In this document: piece by piece, positions 15,932 to 25,715 of the stretch | Layout: every line of letters begins with the position of its first letter | How positions within the stretch are numbered: position 1 is the first letter of the stretch | Source: Bacteroides sp. | GTDB lineage: Bacteria; Bacteroidota; Bacteroidia; Bacteroidales; Muribaculaceae | Assembly (NCBI GenBank): GCA_014802105.1 | Contig: JAAVCX010000028.1 | Coordinates: 119,729 to 183,728, forward strand | Reading direction: 5' to 3' | DNA: 64,000 bases | Notes under the pieces: model-generated | Told to the model about the DNA's origin: nothing | Seen by the model: only the letters and a program-made list of their open reading frames with translations | The model's database searches: none | Made by a program: the position numbers and the translations under genes

Positions 15932-17026
15932 TTATTTTTGGGGGGCGCCGCGCAGGAGCGACAGAGAGTCTACGCCCGAGGTGAGCTGGATATTGATACC
16001 GTCGGAGATACCGGTGGTGACCGGCACACGGTCAAAGATTTGGGTCTTGACCGAGTCGGTGAGAAGATACACAAAGGTGCTGTCGCCGGCCCATTCGACT
16101 ACCGACTCGGGGACAGTCAGGATACCGCGGGCGCTGCTGAGGGCCACTGTGGCGTTGGCGCTGTAACCGGCTCTGATCATCACCCCCTCGGGAGCATTGA
16201 TGGCAGCCTTGATTTCAAAAGTGTTTGCGCCGTTTGTGTCGGTGCCCTTGGGGGCTATGTTCTCGATCACCGCTTCGAGCGAGAGATCGGGGAGCGCGCC
16301 GATAGTTATGTCCATTTTCTCGCCCACGCTGAGCAGTCCCACCTCGGTCTCGTCGACCTTGCCTTTGAAGATCAGGTTGTTCATGTCGGCCACTGTGGCC
16401 ACGGTGGTTCCGTCGTTCATGGTGTTGGCCTGGATCACTGACGAGCCCACTTTGACCGGGACGTCGAGCACCAGGCCGGTTATAGTAGCTCTGACCAGGG
16501 TGTTGCTCCCCTTGGCGTTGGATCGGGAGACACCGTCCTTGACGATGGAGTAGGCGTCGGCAGCCGCCGAGAGTTCGGCTTCGGCGGTGGCCAGGGCGGT
16601 GGCGGTGTTCTCGTGCTCCTCCCGGCTGATCACCTTGTGCTCGAGCAGCAGAGTGTTGCGTTCATGCTTGGCTCTTGCGTCGTTTAGGGCTATGCGTGCG
16701 CTCTCTACACGGGCCAGGGCGGCCGAGAGCTGTCCCTCGTCGGGGATCACCTTGATACGGGCGATGATGTCGCCCTCCCTGACGGTCTCTCCGGCCTCGA
16801 CGTTTATCTCGGCGATTATGCCTGAGATCTGGGGCTTGATCTCGATTTCATCGCGCGGCTCGATAGTGCCTGTGAGTATGGTGGTGCGCTCGATGTCGCT
16901 AATAGTCGGGCTCACCAGTTGGTAGCTCACCTCCTTGGGGCGTGAGTTGAGATATAGATAGACGAAGGTGCCTATGAAGAGGGCTCCGACGAGGATCCAT
17001 AGCATGATCTGGAAAAACTTTTTCAT
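15932..17026 (-). CDS. Periplasmic adaptor (MacA/HlyD-like) of an ABC efflux pump
   Basis: A 364-residue membrane fusion protein. The N-terminal membrane anchor is about 5-27 (FFQIMLWILVGALFIGTF). The lipoyl/biotinyl-like half (GTIEPRDEIEIKPQISGII, EAGETVREGDIIARI) is followed by a helical hairpin (ALARVESARIALNDARAKHE) and beta-barrel parts. It connects the inner membrane ABC permeases to the TolC partner that starts directly after it. The order of this operon is typical of Bacteroidales MacAB-type exporters. Confidence 0.92.
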   Translation of the reverse strand: MKKFFQIMLWILVGALFIGTFVYLYLNSRPKEVSYQLVSPTISDIERTTILTGTIEPRDEIEIKPQISGIIAEINVEAGETVREGDIIARIKVIPDEGQLSAALARVESARIALNDARAKHERNTLLLEHKVISREEHENTATALATAEAELSAAADAYSIVKDGVSRSNAKGSNTLVRATITGLVLDVPVKVGSSVIQANTMNDGTTVATVADMNNLIFKGKVDETEVGLLSVGEKMDITIGALPDLSLEAVIENIAPKGTDTNGANTFEIKAAINAPEGVMIRAGYSANATVALSSARGILTVPESVVEWAGDSTFVYLLTDSVKTQIFDRVPVTTGISDGINIQLTSGVDSLSLLRGAPQK

Positions 17027-17074
17027 ATCGGTTTGTGATTCGTGAGGATTATCTTTAGGGGAATGATGGGGATG

Positions 17075-18322
17075 TCATTTATCGTTGAGGGCTTCGATCG
17101 GTTTGATACGCATGGCTTTCAGGGCTGGGATGATGCCGGCGGCTGTCCCGAGCACCATGAAGGTGACGAGCACACCCGAGGCCTGGGCAAATGATAGCTG
17201 GAACTCAAGCGGACGGCCACCCATGCCCGAGAGCAACTCGGCGCCTCCGAGGATAGCGGCCGCGAAGACTATACCAGCGAGACCGGCCAGAGTGGTGAGC
17301 ACCATCGATTCAGAAAGTATCTGGATGATGATGTCGCGCGGTTTGGCACCCAGGGCCCGGCGTATACCTATCTCGTGGGTGCGTTCCCTGACGATGATCC
17401 ACATGATATTGCCGACGCCTATCACGCCCGAGAGCAGGGTGCCGGCTCCGACAAAGATGGCCAGCAGGCTGATGCCGAGAAAGACATTGTCGACCATCTC
17501 AAACATTTCAGAGATGTTGAAGTAGTAGAACGCGCCGGTGTCGTCGGGGGCTATCGGGTGGTTGGAGGATATGATGTGGCGTATGAGCTGCTCGTAGTCG
17601 GCCGGGCGGGCCCCGTCGCGGTAGTTCAGCATGATGATGTCTACCTTGTCGCCGGTGTTATAGCTCAGCCTCATGGTGGAGGAGGGGATATAGACCGTCT
17701 CGTTCATGTCAGAACCTATGTTGACCTCAGAGGACTGGGACACCACTCCGACCACCTTATAATATATATCGTTGATGCGTATGTCATGGCCTACGGCCGA
17801 GTCGGGCAGGCCGAAAAGTTCCTCGGCTACCTGGCGCCCGATCACGCAGACCTTGCGCGAGGCGGCCACGTCTGACTCGTTGATGAAACGACCAGCTTCG
17901 TATGTCGGCTCGAAGATATTGGAGTAACTGGCCTCTACGCCTGAGATGGAACAACTGCTTTTTCTGGAGCCATAGAGCGCGTCGGAGTGGTTGAAATTGA
18001 CGGGCGAGGAGTGGATGATGTCGGGGATGGCCCGGCGTATGGATGCCAGATCGGTGAGATTGAAGTTGACCGTCTGACCTTTGTTGAACCCCCGGTAACT
18101 CTTGGTGGTGTGTCCCGGAAAGAGAGCGGCAGTATTGGTGGCAAAGCCCTCGAAGTTGCGGCTCATGAAATGTTTCAGTCCATCGGCTCCTCCCAGCAGC
18201 AACGACAGTATGGCCGTGCCCCAGAAGATACCGAAGGCGGTCATGAACGTGCGGGTAGGATTCTGTGAGAGTGTCGCACCTATCTCGCGCCAGTTTTCTA
18301 TGTCAAATACCGGGTTTTTCAT
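17075..18322 (-). CDS. MacB-type ABC transporter permease 2
   Basis: A 415-residue inner membrane protein. It has an N-terminal span (MTAFGIFWGTAILSLLLGGA), a large periplasmic MacB_PCD domain (about 50-280), and the FtsX domain with three spans (from IFVGAGTLLSGVIGVGNIMW) ending in the family signature IPALKAMRIKPIEALNDK. The conserved coupling segment RERTHEIGIRRALGAKPRDI is present. There is no fused ATPase domain, so it relies on the separate ATPase gene. It is a close paralogue of the next permease, and the two probably form a heterodimer. Confidence 0.92.
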   Translation of the reverse strand: MKNPVFDIENWREIGATLSQNPTRTFMTAFGIFWGTAILSLLLGGADGLKHFMSRNFEGFATNTAALFPGHTTKSYRGFNKGQTVNFNLTDLASIRRAIPDIIHSSPVNFNHSDALYGSRKSSCSISGVEASYSNIFEPTYEAGRFINESDVAASRKVCVIGRQVAEELFGLPDSAVGHDIRINDIYYKVVGVVSQSSEVNIGSDMNETVYIPSSTMRLSYNTGDKVDIIMLNYRDGARPADYEQLIRHIISSNHPIAPDDTGAFYYFNISEMFEMVDNVFLGISLLAIFVGAGTLLSGVIGVGNIMWIIVRERTHEIGIRRALGAKPRDIIIQILSESMVLTTLAGLAGIVFAAAILGGAELLSGMGGRPLEFQLSFAQASGVLVTFMVLGTAAGIIPALKAMRIKPIEALNDK

Positions 18323-18347
18323 CGGTTATGGTCGTGGAGTGGAATGG

Positions 18348-19562
18348 TCATTCGTCCCTGAGGGCTTCGACGGGTTTTATCTTTAATGATTTCAGTGCGG
18401 GAAACAGGCCAGCCAGCGCGCCGGCTATCACGAGCACGAGGGTGACCTCGAAGGCTGTGGCGAGATCTGTGCCGGGGTCGCTGTAAAAGTTGCTCCCTCC
18501 TATAAGGCGGTTGATGAGCTGAGCCACGACTACACCGGTGAATATACCTACATAGCCGAAGATAGTGGTGATGGCTACGCTCTCGAGGATGATCTGTCGG
18601 AGGATGCTCATGGGTCGGGCACCTATGGCGCGACGTACACCTATCTCGTGGGTGCGTTCCCTGACCGAGACAAACATTATGTTGCTCACACCTACGATGC
18701 CCGAGAGCATGGTCAGCATACCGATGATCCACACCGCTATGTCGAGAGCACCCGAGGCCTGGTTCTGTGTGAGATGTGACTTGATGCGCGAACGTATCCA
18801 CAGGGCCGAGCGGTCGTCGGAGGCAAAACTGTGCCGGTGGCCCAGAGTTGAGTAGAGGCCCTCTTCGAGGCGGTCGTTATCCTTGAGGGTGTGGATATTG
18901 TCTGCTCCGATGATGATTTTGTCAACCTCGTCGCTGCCGCCGGCCAGTCCGCGTGCGGTAGTGTAGGGGATGTAGGAAGAGTTGTTCCACTCGTGAGAGT
19001 AGATACCTACTATGGTGAATACAAGGTCGTTCATCTTCACGTGCTTGCCGATGGCATATTCGTTGCCGAAAAGCTGCCGAGCGTTGCGGTCGCTGATGAT
19101 CATTACCTTCCTGCGGGCCTTAAGGTCGTAGTCGTTGATGAAACGGCCCTCCAGCAGAGTGAGCCCGTCGGCGCGCAGACTCTGGGGATAGACTCCTCGA
19201 TAAACGTCGGTAATATAATCTTTCTGAGTGGAGACGGTACCTTCGCCCGAAATCTCGGCTGAGATGCGTGTCACGTCGTCGGAGTGCTGACTGCTGATGA
19301 CCGGCATGTCGCGGTCTCTCAGATTGACACGGCGGGAGTCGGAGAGTCCCTTATAGGATTTGTTGGCCCATCCGCCCGAGACCGAGATAGACTGAGTGTC
19401 GTTGAGTGAAAACATCTTGTTCATTCCTCCCGATAGACCGTGGCTCACGCTGAGCAGCACAATCAGCAGGAAGATGCCCCACGACACGGCAAAGCCGGTG
19501 AGGATAGTGCGCAGCCGATTGTTGCGTAGCGTTGCGAGGATTTCGTTGATGAGATCGATCAT
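18348..19562 (-). CDS. MacB-type ABC transporter permease 1
   Basis: A 404-residue paralogue of the neighbouring permease, with the same plan: an N-terminal span (ILTGFAVSWGIFLLIVLLS), a periplasmic domain, and the FtsX core with RERTHEIGVRRAIGARPMSI and ending FPALKSLKIKPVEALRDE. It starts 11 bases after the ATPase gene and ends 25 bases before the second permease. The cargo is unknown; family members export peptides, antibiotics or lipids. Confidence 0.92.
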   Translation of the reverse strand: MIDLINEILATLRNNRLRTILTGFAVSWGIFLLIVLLSVSHGLSGGMNKMFSLNDTQSISVSGGWANKSYKGLSDSRRVNLRDRDMPVISSQHSDDVTRISAEISGEGTVSTQKDYITDVYRGVYPQSLRADGLTLLEGRFINDYDLKARRKVMIISDRNARQLFGNEYAIGKHVKMNDLVFTIVGIYSHEWNNSSYIPYTTARGLAGGSDEVDKIIIGADNIHTLKDNDRLEEGLYSTLGHRHSFASDDRSALWIRSRIKSHLTQNQASGALDIAVWIIGMLTMLSGIVGVSNIMFVSVRERTHEIGVRRAIGARPMSILRQIILESVAITTIFGYVGIFTGVVVAQLINRLIGGSNFYSDPGTDLATAFEVTLVLVIAGALAGLFPALKSLKIKPVEALRDE

Positions 19563-19573
19563 AGTCGTAGGGG

Positions 19574-20236
19574 TCAGGAGATGATACGGCCGTCGCTGAT
19601 GCGTATGATACGGTTGGTCTGTTCGCCTACTCCGGGGTCGTGGGTGACTATGACTATGGTGCGTCCCTCGGCATTGAGATCGCGCAACACACCCATCACT
19701 TCTTTTGAGGTTACTGAGTCGAGCGCTCCGGTGGGCTCGTCGGCGAGAATTATAGATGGATTGGTGATCAGGGCACGGGCTATGGCTACACGTTGTTTCT
19801 GACCGCCCGATAGTTCGCCGGGGAGATGGGTGGCACGTTCTGACATGCCCATGCGTTCGAGTTGCTCCATAGCCAGGATGTTGCGCTTGCGCCGCGAGAT
19901 GCCCCGATAGAAGAGCGGCAGAGCCACATTTTCGAGTGCATTCTTGTAGCTGATCAGGTTGAACGATTGAAACACAAAGCCTATCAGATAGTTGCGCAGG
20001 TCGGCTGCACGGTTTTCACTGAGGTTGCGTATCAGCGTGCCATCGAGATAATATTCTCCCGAGTCGTAGTTGTCGAGAATACCGAGGATATTGAGCAGAG
20101 TGGATTTGCCCGATCCCGAGGCGCCCATGATGGAGACGAGTTCCCCTTTGTCGATCGTGAGGTTGACATCCTTGAGGACATGCAGGGGCACGGCTCCCGG
20201 ATAGGATTTGTTGATATTCTTGAGATCAATTATCAT
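19574..20236 (-). CDS. ABC exporter ATPase (MacB/LolD-type)
   Basis: A 220-residue cytoplasmic ATPase driving the exporter. It has Walker A (GASGSGKST), Q-loop (VFQSFNLI), the signature LSGGQKQR, Walker B with ILADEPTGAL, and the H-loop VTHD. It is a single-domain LolD/MacB type. The start at 20236 (MIIDLKNINKSYPG) is preferred to 20269 because a promoter box covers 20267-20274. It is the first gene of the five-gene operon ATPase-permease-permease-adaptor-TolC. Confidence 0.95.
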   Translation of the reverse strand: MIIDLKNINKSYPGAVPLHVLKDVNLTIDKGELVSIMGASGSGKSTLLNILGILDNYDSGEYYLDGTLIRNLSENRAADLRNYLIGFVFQSFNLISYKNALENVALPLFYRGISRRKRNILAMEQLERMGMSERATHLPGELSGGQKQRVAIARALITNPSIILADEPTGALDSVTSKEVMGVLRDLNAEGRTIVIVTHDPGVGEQTNRIIRISDGRIIS

Positions 20237-20266
20237 GGCTTGTAGGCACTGTGATGTTTTACGATG

Positions 20267-20274
20267 CAAAGATA
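20267..20274 (-). promoter_or_regulatory. -7 box for the efflux operon
   Basis: Minus-strand TATCTTTG matches TAnnTTTG, 31 bases before the preferred ATPase start. Confidence 0.65.
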
Positions 20275-20400
20275 ATTGGTTTGTTTAGTAATATGCAATA
20301 CAAAGTACCTAATTTAACATTGGTTTAACATTGCGTCTCTTGTTGCCTTGATACAATAAACGAGGAGGCTGACCGTTAATATTGGGTATAATAAACCTTT

Positions 20401-22341
20401 ATGAAACGCTATCTCCTGACCATGACTGCTGCGACAGTCGTTCTCACCGGCCTCGGGGCTGCCCAGCGCTCCTCCAAGTCAGATCCCGTTGTGATGACTG
20501 TCAACGGCAAAGACGTGAAACAGAATGAGTTTCTCTATCTGTTTAATAAGAATAATTCCCAGCAGGCAGCTCCTCAGACTATCGACGAGTATGTCGACAT
20601 GTTTGTAGTCTACAAGCTTAAGGTGGCGGCCGCCGAGGCTGCCGGCCTCGACACTACGGCTACGTTCCGCAGCGAGTTTGACGGATATTGCGCCGATCTC
20701 GCCACTCCCTATCTTAAGGACAGTGAGCTTGAGGGCAAGTTGCTCGACGAGGCTTACGACCGTGCCCGTACCCGCCGCCGCGTGAGCCATATACTCGTGG
20801 AGCCGGGTCGCACACCTGCCGAGGATAAGGAGATCAGGGCGCGTCTCGACTCCCTGCGTGGAGCTATCTCTTCGGGAGCTGATTTCGGAGAATTGGCACG
20901 TAAATATTCTATCGACCGCTCGGCTCAAGTCAACGGCGGCGATCTGGGATATATACGTTCGGGTCAGTTCCCGATCCTCTTTGAAGAGGCAACTTATGCC
21001 ACTCCGGTCGGAGAGGTCTCTGAAATAGTGGAAGACCTTCCATACGGCTACCATATTATTAAAGTTGTCGACCAACAGCCCGAGGAGGGAGAAGTGTCGG
21101 CCCGCCATATACTCAAACTCACCCAGGGCCTCGACGTAGCCGACGCTGCGCAGAAAAAGGCAGAGATCGACTCCATAGCACGTCTTCTGGCTTCGGGTGC
21201 CGACTTTGAGACACTCGCCCGCGAGGAGAGTGAGGATCCCGGTTCGGCAGCCCGTGGCGGCAATCTCGGCTATTTCGGCCGTGGCGTGATGGTGCCTGAG
21301 TTTGAGGAGGTGGCCTATTCGCTCAAGCCCGGAGAGATCTCGGCTCCTTTCCCTACATCCTATGGCTGGCATATCGTGCAAACTCTTGAATACAAGCCGT
21401 TTCCGCCAAAGGATGAGATCAAAGAGCAGCTCCAGGCCGCAATGGAGCGTGACGGTCGGTCTCGTCGACCCCGTCAGGCCTATCTTGCCGCCTTCCGTTC
21501 CCGTCTTGGTGCCGAAGTCGATGAGGCGGTAGTCGATAAGGCTCTCAATGGTATAGGAGGTGAGTCAGAGACGTCCAAGGCTCTCGATAAGCTCAAAGCC
21601 GACAATAGTGTCATAGCCGATGTTGCCGGCGAGAAACTCACAATTGCCGATGTGGCCTCGGCTATCAACCCGGGCATAGATCCTCAGCGTATATCGATGG
21701 TGTTTGGAATGGTGCTCAAGGACAAGCTTGATGATGTCACTCTCTCGGCCGCCCGTAAAGACCTTGCCGCCAATAACGAGGAGTATCGTAACCTGGCCAA
21801 CGAGTATCGCGACGGTATACTGCTCTTTGAGGTGGCCAACCAGAATGTGTGGGCCCGCGCGGCTGAGAATGAGGATGTGCAGAAGAAATATTTTGAAGAG
21901 CATCCCGGAAAATACACATGGGATCGTCCGCGCTTCAAGGGATGTGTGGTGTTTGCCGTAAATGACTCTGTGGCTGCCGAAGCCCGCAAATATCTTGCTG
22001 AAAATAAAATGGCTCCCGATACAATCGCGTCAAACGTGCTCAGACACTTCGGTGGTGATGTCAAGCTCGAGAGAGTGCTCGTGGCTAAAGGTGAGAACTC
22101 CATCATTGACGAACTCGGTTTCGGAGGCCCGAAGGCCAATCCTGTCGGACGCTGGACCACTTGGTTTGCCTACGACAGCCGTGTGATCGATGCCCCCGAG
22201 GAAGCGGCCGATGTCAGAGCTGCAGTGATAGGAGATCTCCAGCAGGAGCTCGAGGCCTCATGGGTGGAGAGTCTGCGCAGAGACTATCCCGTGAAGATAA
22301 ATAAGAAGGTGATCAAGAAACTGAGCGAAAAGAAAAAATAG
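20401..22341 (+). CDS. SurA-like peptidylprolyl isomerase with two parvulin domains
   Basis: A 646-residue periplasmic foldase. A signal peptide (about 1-20, LLTMTAATVVLTGLGAA) is followed by a SurA_N-like helical part (about 30-115), two parvulin PpiC domains (about 122-225 with RRRVSHILVEP and GGDLGYIRSGQ; about 230-340 with SARHILKLTQG and GGNLGYFGRGVMVPEFEEV), and a long C-terminal helical segment ending in a Lys-rich stretch. It is probably a chaperone for outer membrane proteins, isomerising X-Pro bonds. It stands alone with a strong terminator behind it. Confidence 0.92.
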   Translation: MKRYLLTMTAATVVLTGLGAAQRSSKSDPVVMTVNGKDVKQNEFLYLFNKNNSQQAAPQTIDEYVDMFVVYKLKVAAAEAAGLDTTATFRSEFDGYCADLATPYLKDSELEGKLLDEAYDRARTRRRVSHILVEPGRTPAEDKEIRARLDSLRGAISSGADFGELARKYSIDRSAQVNGGDLGYIRSGQFPILFEEATYATPVGEVSEIVEDLPYGYHIIKVVDQQPEEGEVSARHILKLTQGLDVADAAQKKAEIDSIARLLASGADFETLAREESEDPGSAARGGNLGYFGRGVMVPEFEEVAYSLKPGEISAPFPTSYGWHIVQTLEYKPFPPKDEIKEQLQAAMERDGRSRRPRQAYLAAFRSRLGAEVDEAVVDKALNGIGGESETSKALDKLKADNSVIADVAGEKLTIADVASAINPGIDPQRISMVFGMVLKDKLDDVTLSAARKDLAANNEEYRNLANEYRDGILLFEVANQNVWARAAENEDVQKKYFEEHPGKYTWDRPRFKGCVVFAVNDSVAAEARKYLAENKMAPDTIASNVLRHFGGDVKLERVLVAKGENSIIDELGFGGPKANPVGRWTTWFAYDSRVIDAPEEAADVRAAVIGDLQQELEASWVESLRRDYPVKINKKVIKKLSEKKK

Positions 22342-22395
22342 ACGTTCGGATAAGATATTCTTACTCGCCTCAAGTCTCATGACTTGAGGAGTTTT

Positions 22396-22437
22396 AAACA
22401 CAAATAGGACGCACGGGAGTGCGTCCTATTTGTGTTT
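22396..22437. terminator. Bidirectional terminator
   Basis: A perfect 19-base stem (AAACACAAATAGGACGCAC and its complement) with a GGGA loop, with A and T runs at the two edges. It lies between the convergent isomerase and small outer membrane protein genes. Confidence 0.9.
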
Positions 22438-22471
22438 ATTGTCTTACCGGTCTCGTGGGTAAGCACGGATC

Positions 22472-22981
22472 TCAGAACACGTAGCTTATGCCGAGATTGA
22501 AGAGGCCTGTGTTGTAATTCTTGATCCAGTTGAATTTGCCCTGCAGTGATAGGCGTAGGGTAGGAGTGACATAAAACGAAAATCCGGCGCCAAAGTCGAG
22601 ACCTATGCGGTTGAAGCGTGTGGTCACATCGTCGCTGCTCTCCACCTCGGGCTCACGGGTGCTCCACGAGGCATAGTTTAAACCGAGTATGTGATAGAAA
22701 TAGAGACGGCCGTCGTGGGAGAGACACCAGGGCCCGTTATAATCGATATTGAAAAGCAGAGCGTCGAGCCGTTCATTCCTGAACACATAGTCGACATTGG
22801 GTGACAGAACGAAATGGGGGGAGAAGGCATAACTGAACTCGATGCCGGCCATAGGGGCATGGTTGATGGTGGCATATCCGGCACGGATGCCGAAAGTCTT
22901 CTGCCCGCGTTCGATCCCGGCGCCGGAGACGGGAACTGCAAATGCTAAGAGGGCAGCAAGAGATATGAGAAATTTCTTCAT
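22472..22981 (-). CDS. Small outer membrane beta-barrel protein
   Basis: A 169-residue secreted protein. The signal peptide (MKKFLISLAALLAFAVPVSG) is followed by alternating amphipathic strands (FGIRAGYATINHAPMAGIEF, FVLSPNVDYVFRNERLDAL, LSLQGKFNWIKNYNTGLFN) and ends GISYVF, with the C-terminal aromatic typical of OmpX/OmpW-like barrels. The family is not further resolvable. The start at 22981 is chosen because the longer frame (to 23008) puts extra residues before an obvious signal peptide and overlaps the promoter box at 23006. Confidence 0.82.
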   Translation of the reverse strand: MKKFLISLAALLAFAVPVSGAGIERGQKTFGIRAGYATINHAPMAGIEFSYAFSPHFVLSPNVDYVFRNERLDALLFNIDYNGPWCLSHDGRLYFYHILGLNYASWSTREPEVESSDDVTTRFNRIGLDFGAGFSFYVTPTLRLSLQGKFNWIKNYNTGLFNLGISYVF

Positions 22982-23005
22982 GAAGTCGGTGATGAATTGA
23001 TGAGG

Positions 23006-23013
23006 CAAATATA
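23006..23013 (-). promoter_or_regulatory. -7 box for the small barrel gene
   Basis: Minus-strand TATATTTG matches TAnnTTTG, 25 bases before the start at 22981. Confidence 0.5.
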
Positions 23014-23038
23014 GTGAAAAAAAGTTGAAAACAACCTC

Positions 23039-25579
23039 TTAGAAAGAGAAATGGAACATCATTCTTATACCGCCACGGCAGGCCTGGGGATCGTCACGGT
23101 AGGAAAGACGCCAGGTATAATCAACGCGAAGCACCTTGAAGAGATTGTCTACTCCGACGCCGGCCTCCATATATGGGGTTGAAGACATCAGCACGGTGTG
23201 GGCATCGGCAGGGAAAGCATAAAGCTCGGGATTTTCCCACGGACGATTGCGGTGGGAGAGATGGCCCGAGAGGCCGCGGAAGAAAATACACTCCCTGAGT
23301 TTGAGCTTCTTGAGCAGCGGTACACAGTTGAGCAACGCTCCGTTGGCCCAGTAAGTGAGATCCCATTGCACGTAACTGTCGTTGATAAACTCCATAGGGT
23401 TGAGACACGAGAATGTCTCGGTCTGGATAAAGTAGCTGAGATTGGCGTTGGGTATGAGCAGGTTGGGGTAGGGGGAGCGGGTCCACACATGGCCGCCCTT
23501 GACGAAGACATCGGCAAAGCCGAAGGCCGAGAACCACCAGCGCTTGCTGAACGAGGCTTCAGTCCTGGCAACTGCAAAGCGATTGCCGGCAAACGATCGC
23601 GGAGCCCACTCATGAGAGAGAGTCCAGACCGGAGCGTCGAAATTGATAGGCAGTCGGCCGGTTTTCATCTGATAGAACTTCTCGCCGGGAGCATATCTCA
23701 GTTCGACGGTCAGTGTATTGATGGTATAGTTGCCGAAACGCTGGCCGAGACCGTTGACAAATGGCATATATCGTGTGGGTTCCTGGCGTGTGTTGGCCAG
23801 GCGGGCCACTATGGAAAAATTGTTTTCCATCTCCATGATCCACTCGAGTTTGGTGAGCCGTTCATAGGTCATCTGTATATCCTCCATGCGTCTGAATGAT
23901 AGGAACATGTTGTCCTGATTGTTGGAGGTGAAGCTCTGGCCGAGCATATTCATGTCGTAGCGATGGGTGAGCCTGAGCGATTTTACAGGAAACTCGCGCG
24001 AGTGTTGTTTCTTGTCTATAAACGAATATTCGGCCTCGGCACTGTATTTCCACTTGTGATCCTTGAAGCCGTGGGCCACGTATCCGCGTCCAAACCATCG
24101 CCGGCTCAGGGCTGCCGTGGTCATACCTCCGGCTCTTAGTCTCAGACCCTCGACAGAGTTGGAGGAGATCGACGAGGTGAGAGGGCCAATATCAAATTTA
24201 GACGGATTACCCGTGGTGGCATAGCCCGAAGTGAAAGTCTTGAAGATCTTCTCGGCCCAGTAGTAGACCGGGTCTTTGCGCAGGCGTGTCATCATCTGCT
24301 CCATCGAGTGCTCTCCGTGAGAGATGGAAGTCGGGCGGTTGGCTGCCCAGAAGTCCTCCTTGCGGGCATTGGCCTGAGGATCGTATATCTGGGCGAGACC
24401 GCGGTCAAACAGTGTCGGGTCGGGAGCCGGGAGGAAGTTATGATCGGTATAGACTGTGTTTCGGCGGGCATAGATGCTCGGTGTTCCCGGCATCAGACTG
24501 GCCTCGACCACCATGTCGTCGGATAGTTTCAGGCGTGTACCGTCGGGAAGCCGCTCAAAGTCCTGAGTGATGAGCATCCCGTCGATAAAATTGAGATTGA
24601 TATTGTGAGGCACCCTGAGTACCACCCGCTTGATAAACATGGTGGAGTCGCCGAGTGGCACGTAGAGGCGACCCGTGAAGCCAAACGAGGCAGAGTTTCT
24701 CGGCACAAAGGTGAGCTCCACACATTTCACGGAGTCAACGGCGACAGTGTCGGTGAGATAGAACTTGTAGAAGTCGGGGGCAATGCGCGACAGCGGACTC
24801 ACGAAACGCATCTGAAGCAGCGGTATATCGTTCTGATAGACATCGATCTCGCGCATGACATCCTCATAGAATGTCTGCATGCTGCCCGGGTCGAGTACCT
24901 CGTCCATGCCCGACGAGCGCAATCCTTTCACATGCTCTTTCTCAGCCTCGGGGTTGTTGCGAAAGTGGACGGCCGACGATTTCTCGCGCAGAGCTACGTT
25001 GAGTATGGGCACTCCTGTCAGAGCCGAGGTGTCGAGATATTCCTTAAGAAAAGAGAAGCGGCGGTCAAAGCCTCCACGGGCTGAGTCGTTGAATTTATAG
25101 TTGTTGAGAGCCAGAGTGATGCGCTCATACTTGTTGTAGTTGTAATTGTCTTTGCGGCGAGGATCGCCCTGAGGCGCGGCGGAGCGTATGCGTTGCATGA
25201 ACTCCACCGCCGGATTGCCGCGCTTTGAGTAATGCTCGCGGCGCGGACGGGCATCGAGGGTGGCAAGCAACAGGCCTGTGGATCTCAGATTAAAATCTTG
25301 ACGGATGTTCTGATTGGTTGAACGCCGTGGTAATGTGACAGTGCGATAGCCCATAGCCGAGACCCTGATGGAGTCCCAGGAAGCGGAGGGAGAGGTGATG
25401 GAATAGCGGCCGTCATCGTCGGTGAGCACTCCGCGGTCGCTACCGAGGAGCATCACCGTGGCAAACGGTACCGGCTCACGGGTGAGCGAGTCGCGCACCA
25501 CTCCGCTGATATTGATGTCGCGGGCTGCTGACGAGACTGAGACTAACGAGAGAAGTAAATATAGGCAAAATCGAAGGTT
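23039..25579 (-). CDS. DUF5686 outer membrane protein with carboxypeptidase-like domain
   Basis: An 846-residue outer membrane protein. A signal peptide (MNLRFCLYLLLSLVSVSSA) is followed by an N-terminal carboxypeptidase-regulatory-like (CarboxypepD_reg) domain (about 22-105, NISGVVRDSLTREPVPFATV and DDDGRYSI). The rest is DUF5686, mostly beta-barrel, ending FHFSF. The family is widespread in Bacteroidetes; its function is not established, and roles in outer membrane transport or export have been suggested by analogy only. The start at 25579 is favoured because a promoter box at 25636 lies downstream of the alternative start at 25648. Confidence 0.88.
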   Translation of the reverse strand, partial: NLRFCLYLLLSLVSVSSAARDINISGVVRDSLTREPVPFATVMLLGSDRGVLTDDDGRYSITSPSASWDSIRVSAMGYRTVTLPRRSTNQNIRQDFNLRSTGLLLATLDARPRREHYSKRGNPAVEFMQRIRSAAPQGDPRRKDNYNYNKYERITLALNNYKFNDSARGGFDRRFSFLKEYLDTSALTGVPILNVALREKSSAVHFRNNPEAEKEHVKGLRSSGMDEVLDPGSMQTFYEDVMREIDVYQNDIPLLQMRFVSPLSRIAPDFYKFYLTDTVAVDSVKCVELTFVPRNSASFGFTGRLYVPLGDSTMFIKRVVLRVPHNINLNFIDGMLITQDFERLPDGTRLKLSDDMVVEASLMPGTPSIYARRNTVYTDHNFLPAPDPTLFDRGLAQIYDPQANARKEDFWAANRPTSISHGEHSMEQMMTRLRKDPVYYWAEKIFKTFTSGYATTGNPSKFDIGPLTSSISSNSVEGLRLRAGGMTTAALSRRWFGRGYVAHGFKDHKWKYSAEAEYSFIDKKQHSREFPVKSLRLTHRYDMNMLGQSFTSNNQDNMFLSFRRMEDIQMTYERLTKLEWIMEMENNFSIVARLANTRQEPTRYMPFVNGLGQRFGNYTINTLTVELRYAPGEKFYQMKTGRLPINFDAPVWTLSHEWAPRSFAGNRFAVARTEASFSKRWWFSAFGFADVFVKGGHVWTRSPYPNLLIPNANLSYFIQTETFSCLNPMEFINDSYVQWDLTYWANGALLNCVPLLKKLKLRECIFFRGLSGHLSHRNRPWENPELYAFPADAHTVLMSSTPYMEAGVGVDNLFKVLRVDYTWRLSYRDDPQACRGGIRMMFHFSF

Positions 25580-25635
25580 CATCGATCGAAACAACCTCTT
25601 ACTGTTGGAAACTCGGGGGTATTTTTTTAATTTTG

Positions 25636-25643
25636 CAAAGTTA
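25636..25643 (-). promoter_or_regulatory. -7 box for the DUF5686 gene
   Basis: Minus-strand TAACTTTG matches TAnnTTTG, about 57 bases before the preferred start. Confidence 0.6.
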
Positions 25644-25715
25644 CTCAAAAAAAATCAAAGTCTCTAATCGTTGTGGCGTCAAGTCTCGCCCTCAGGGACA
25701 GAAAATTTCCAATTA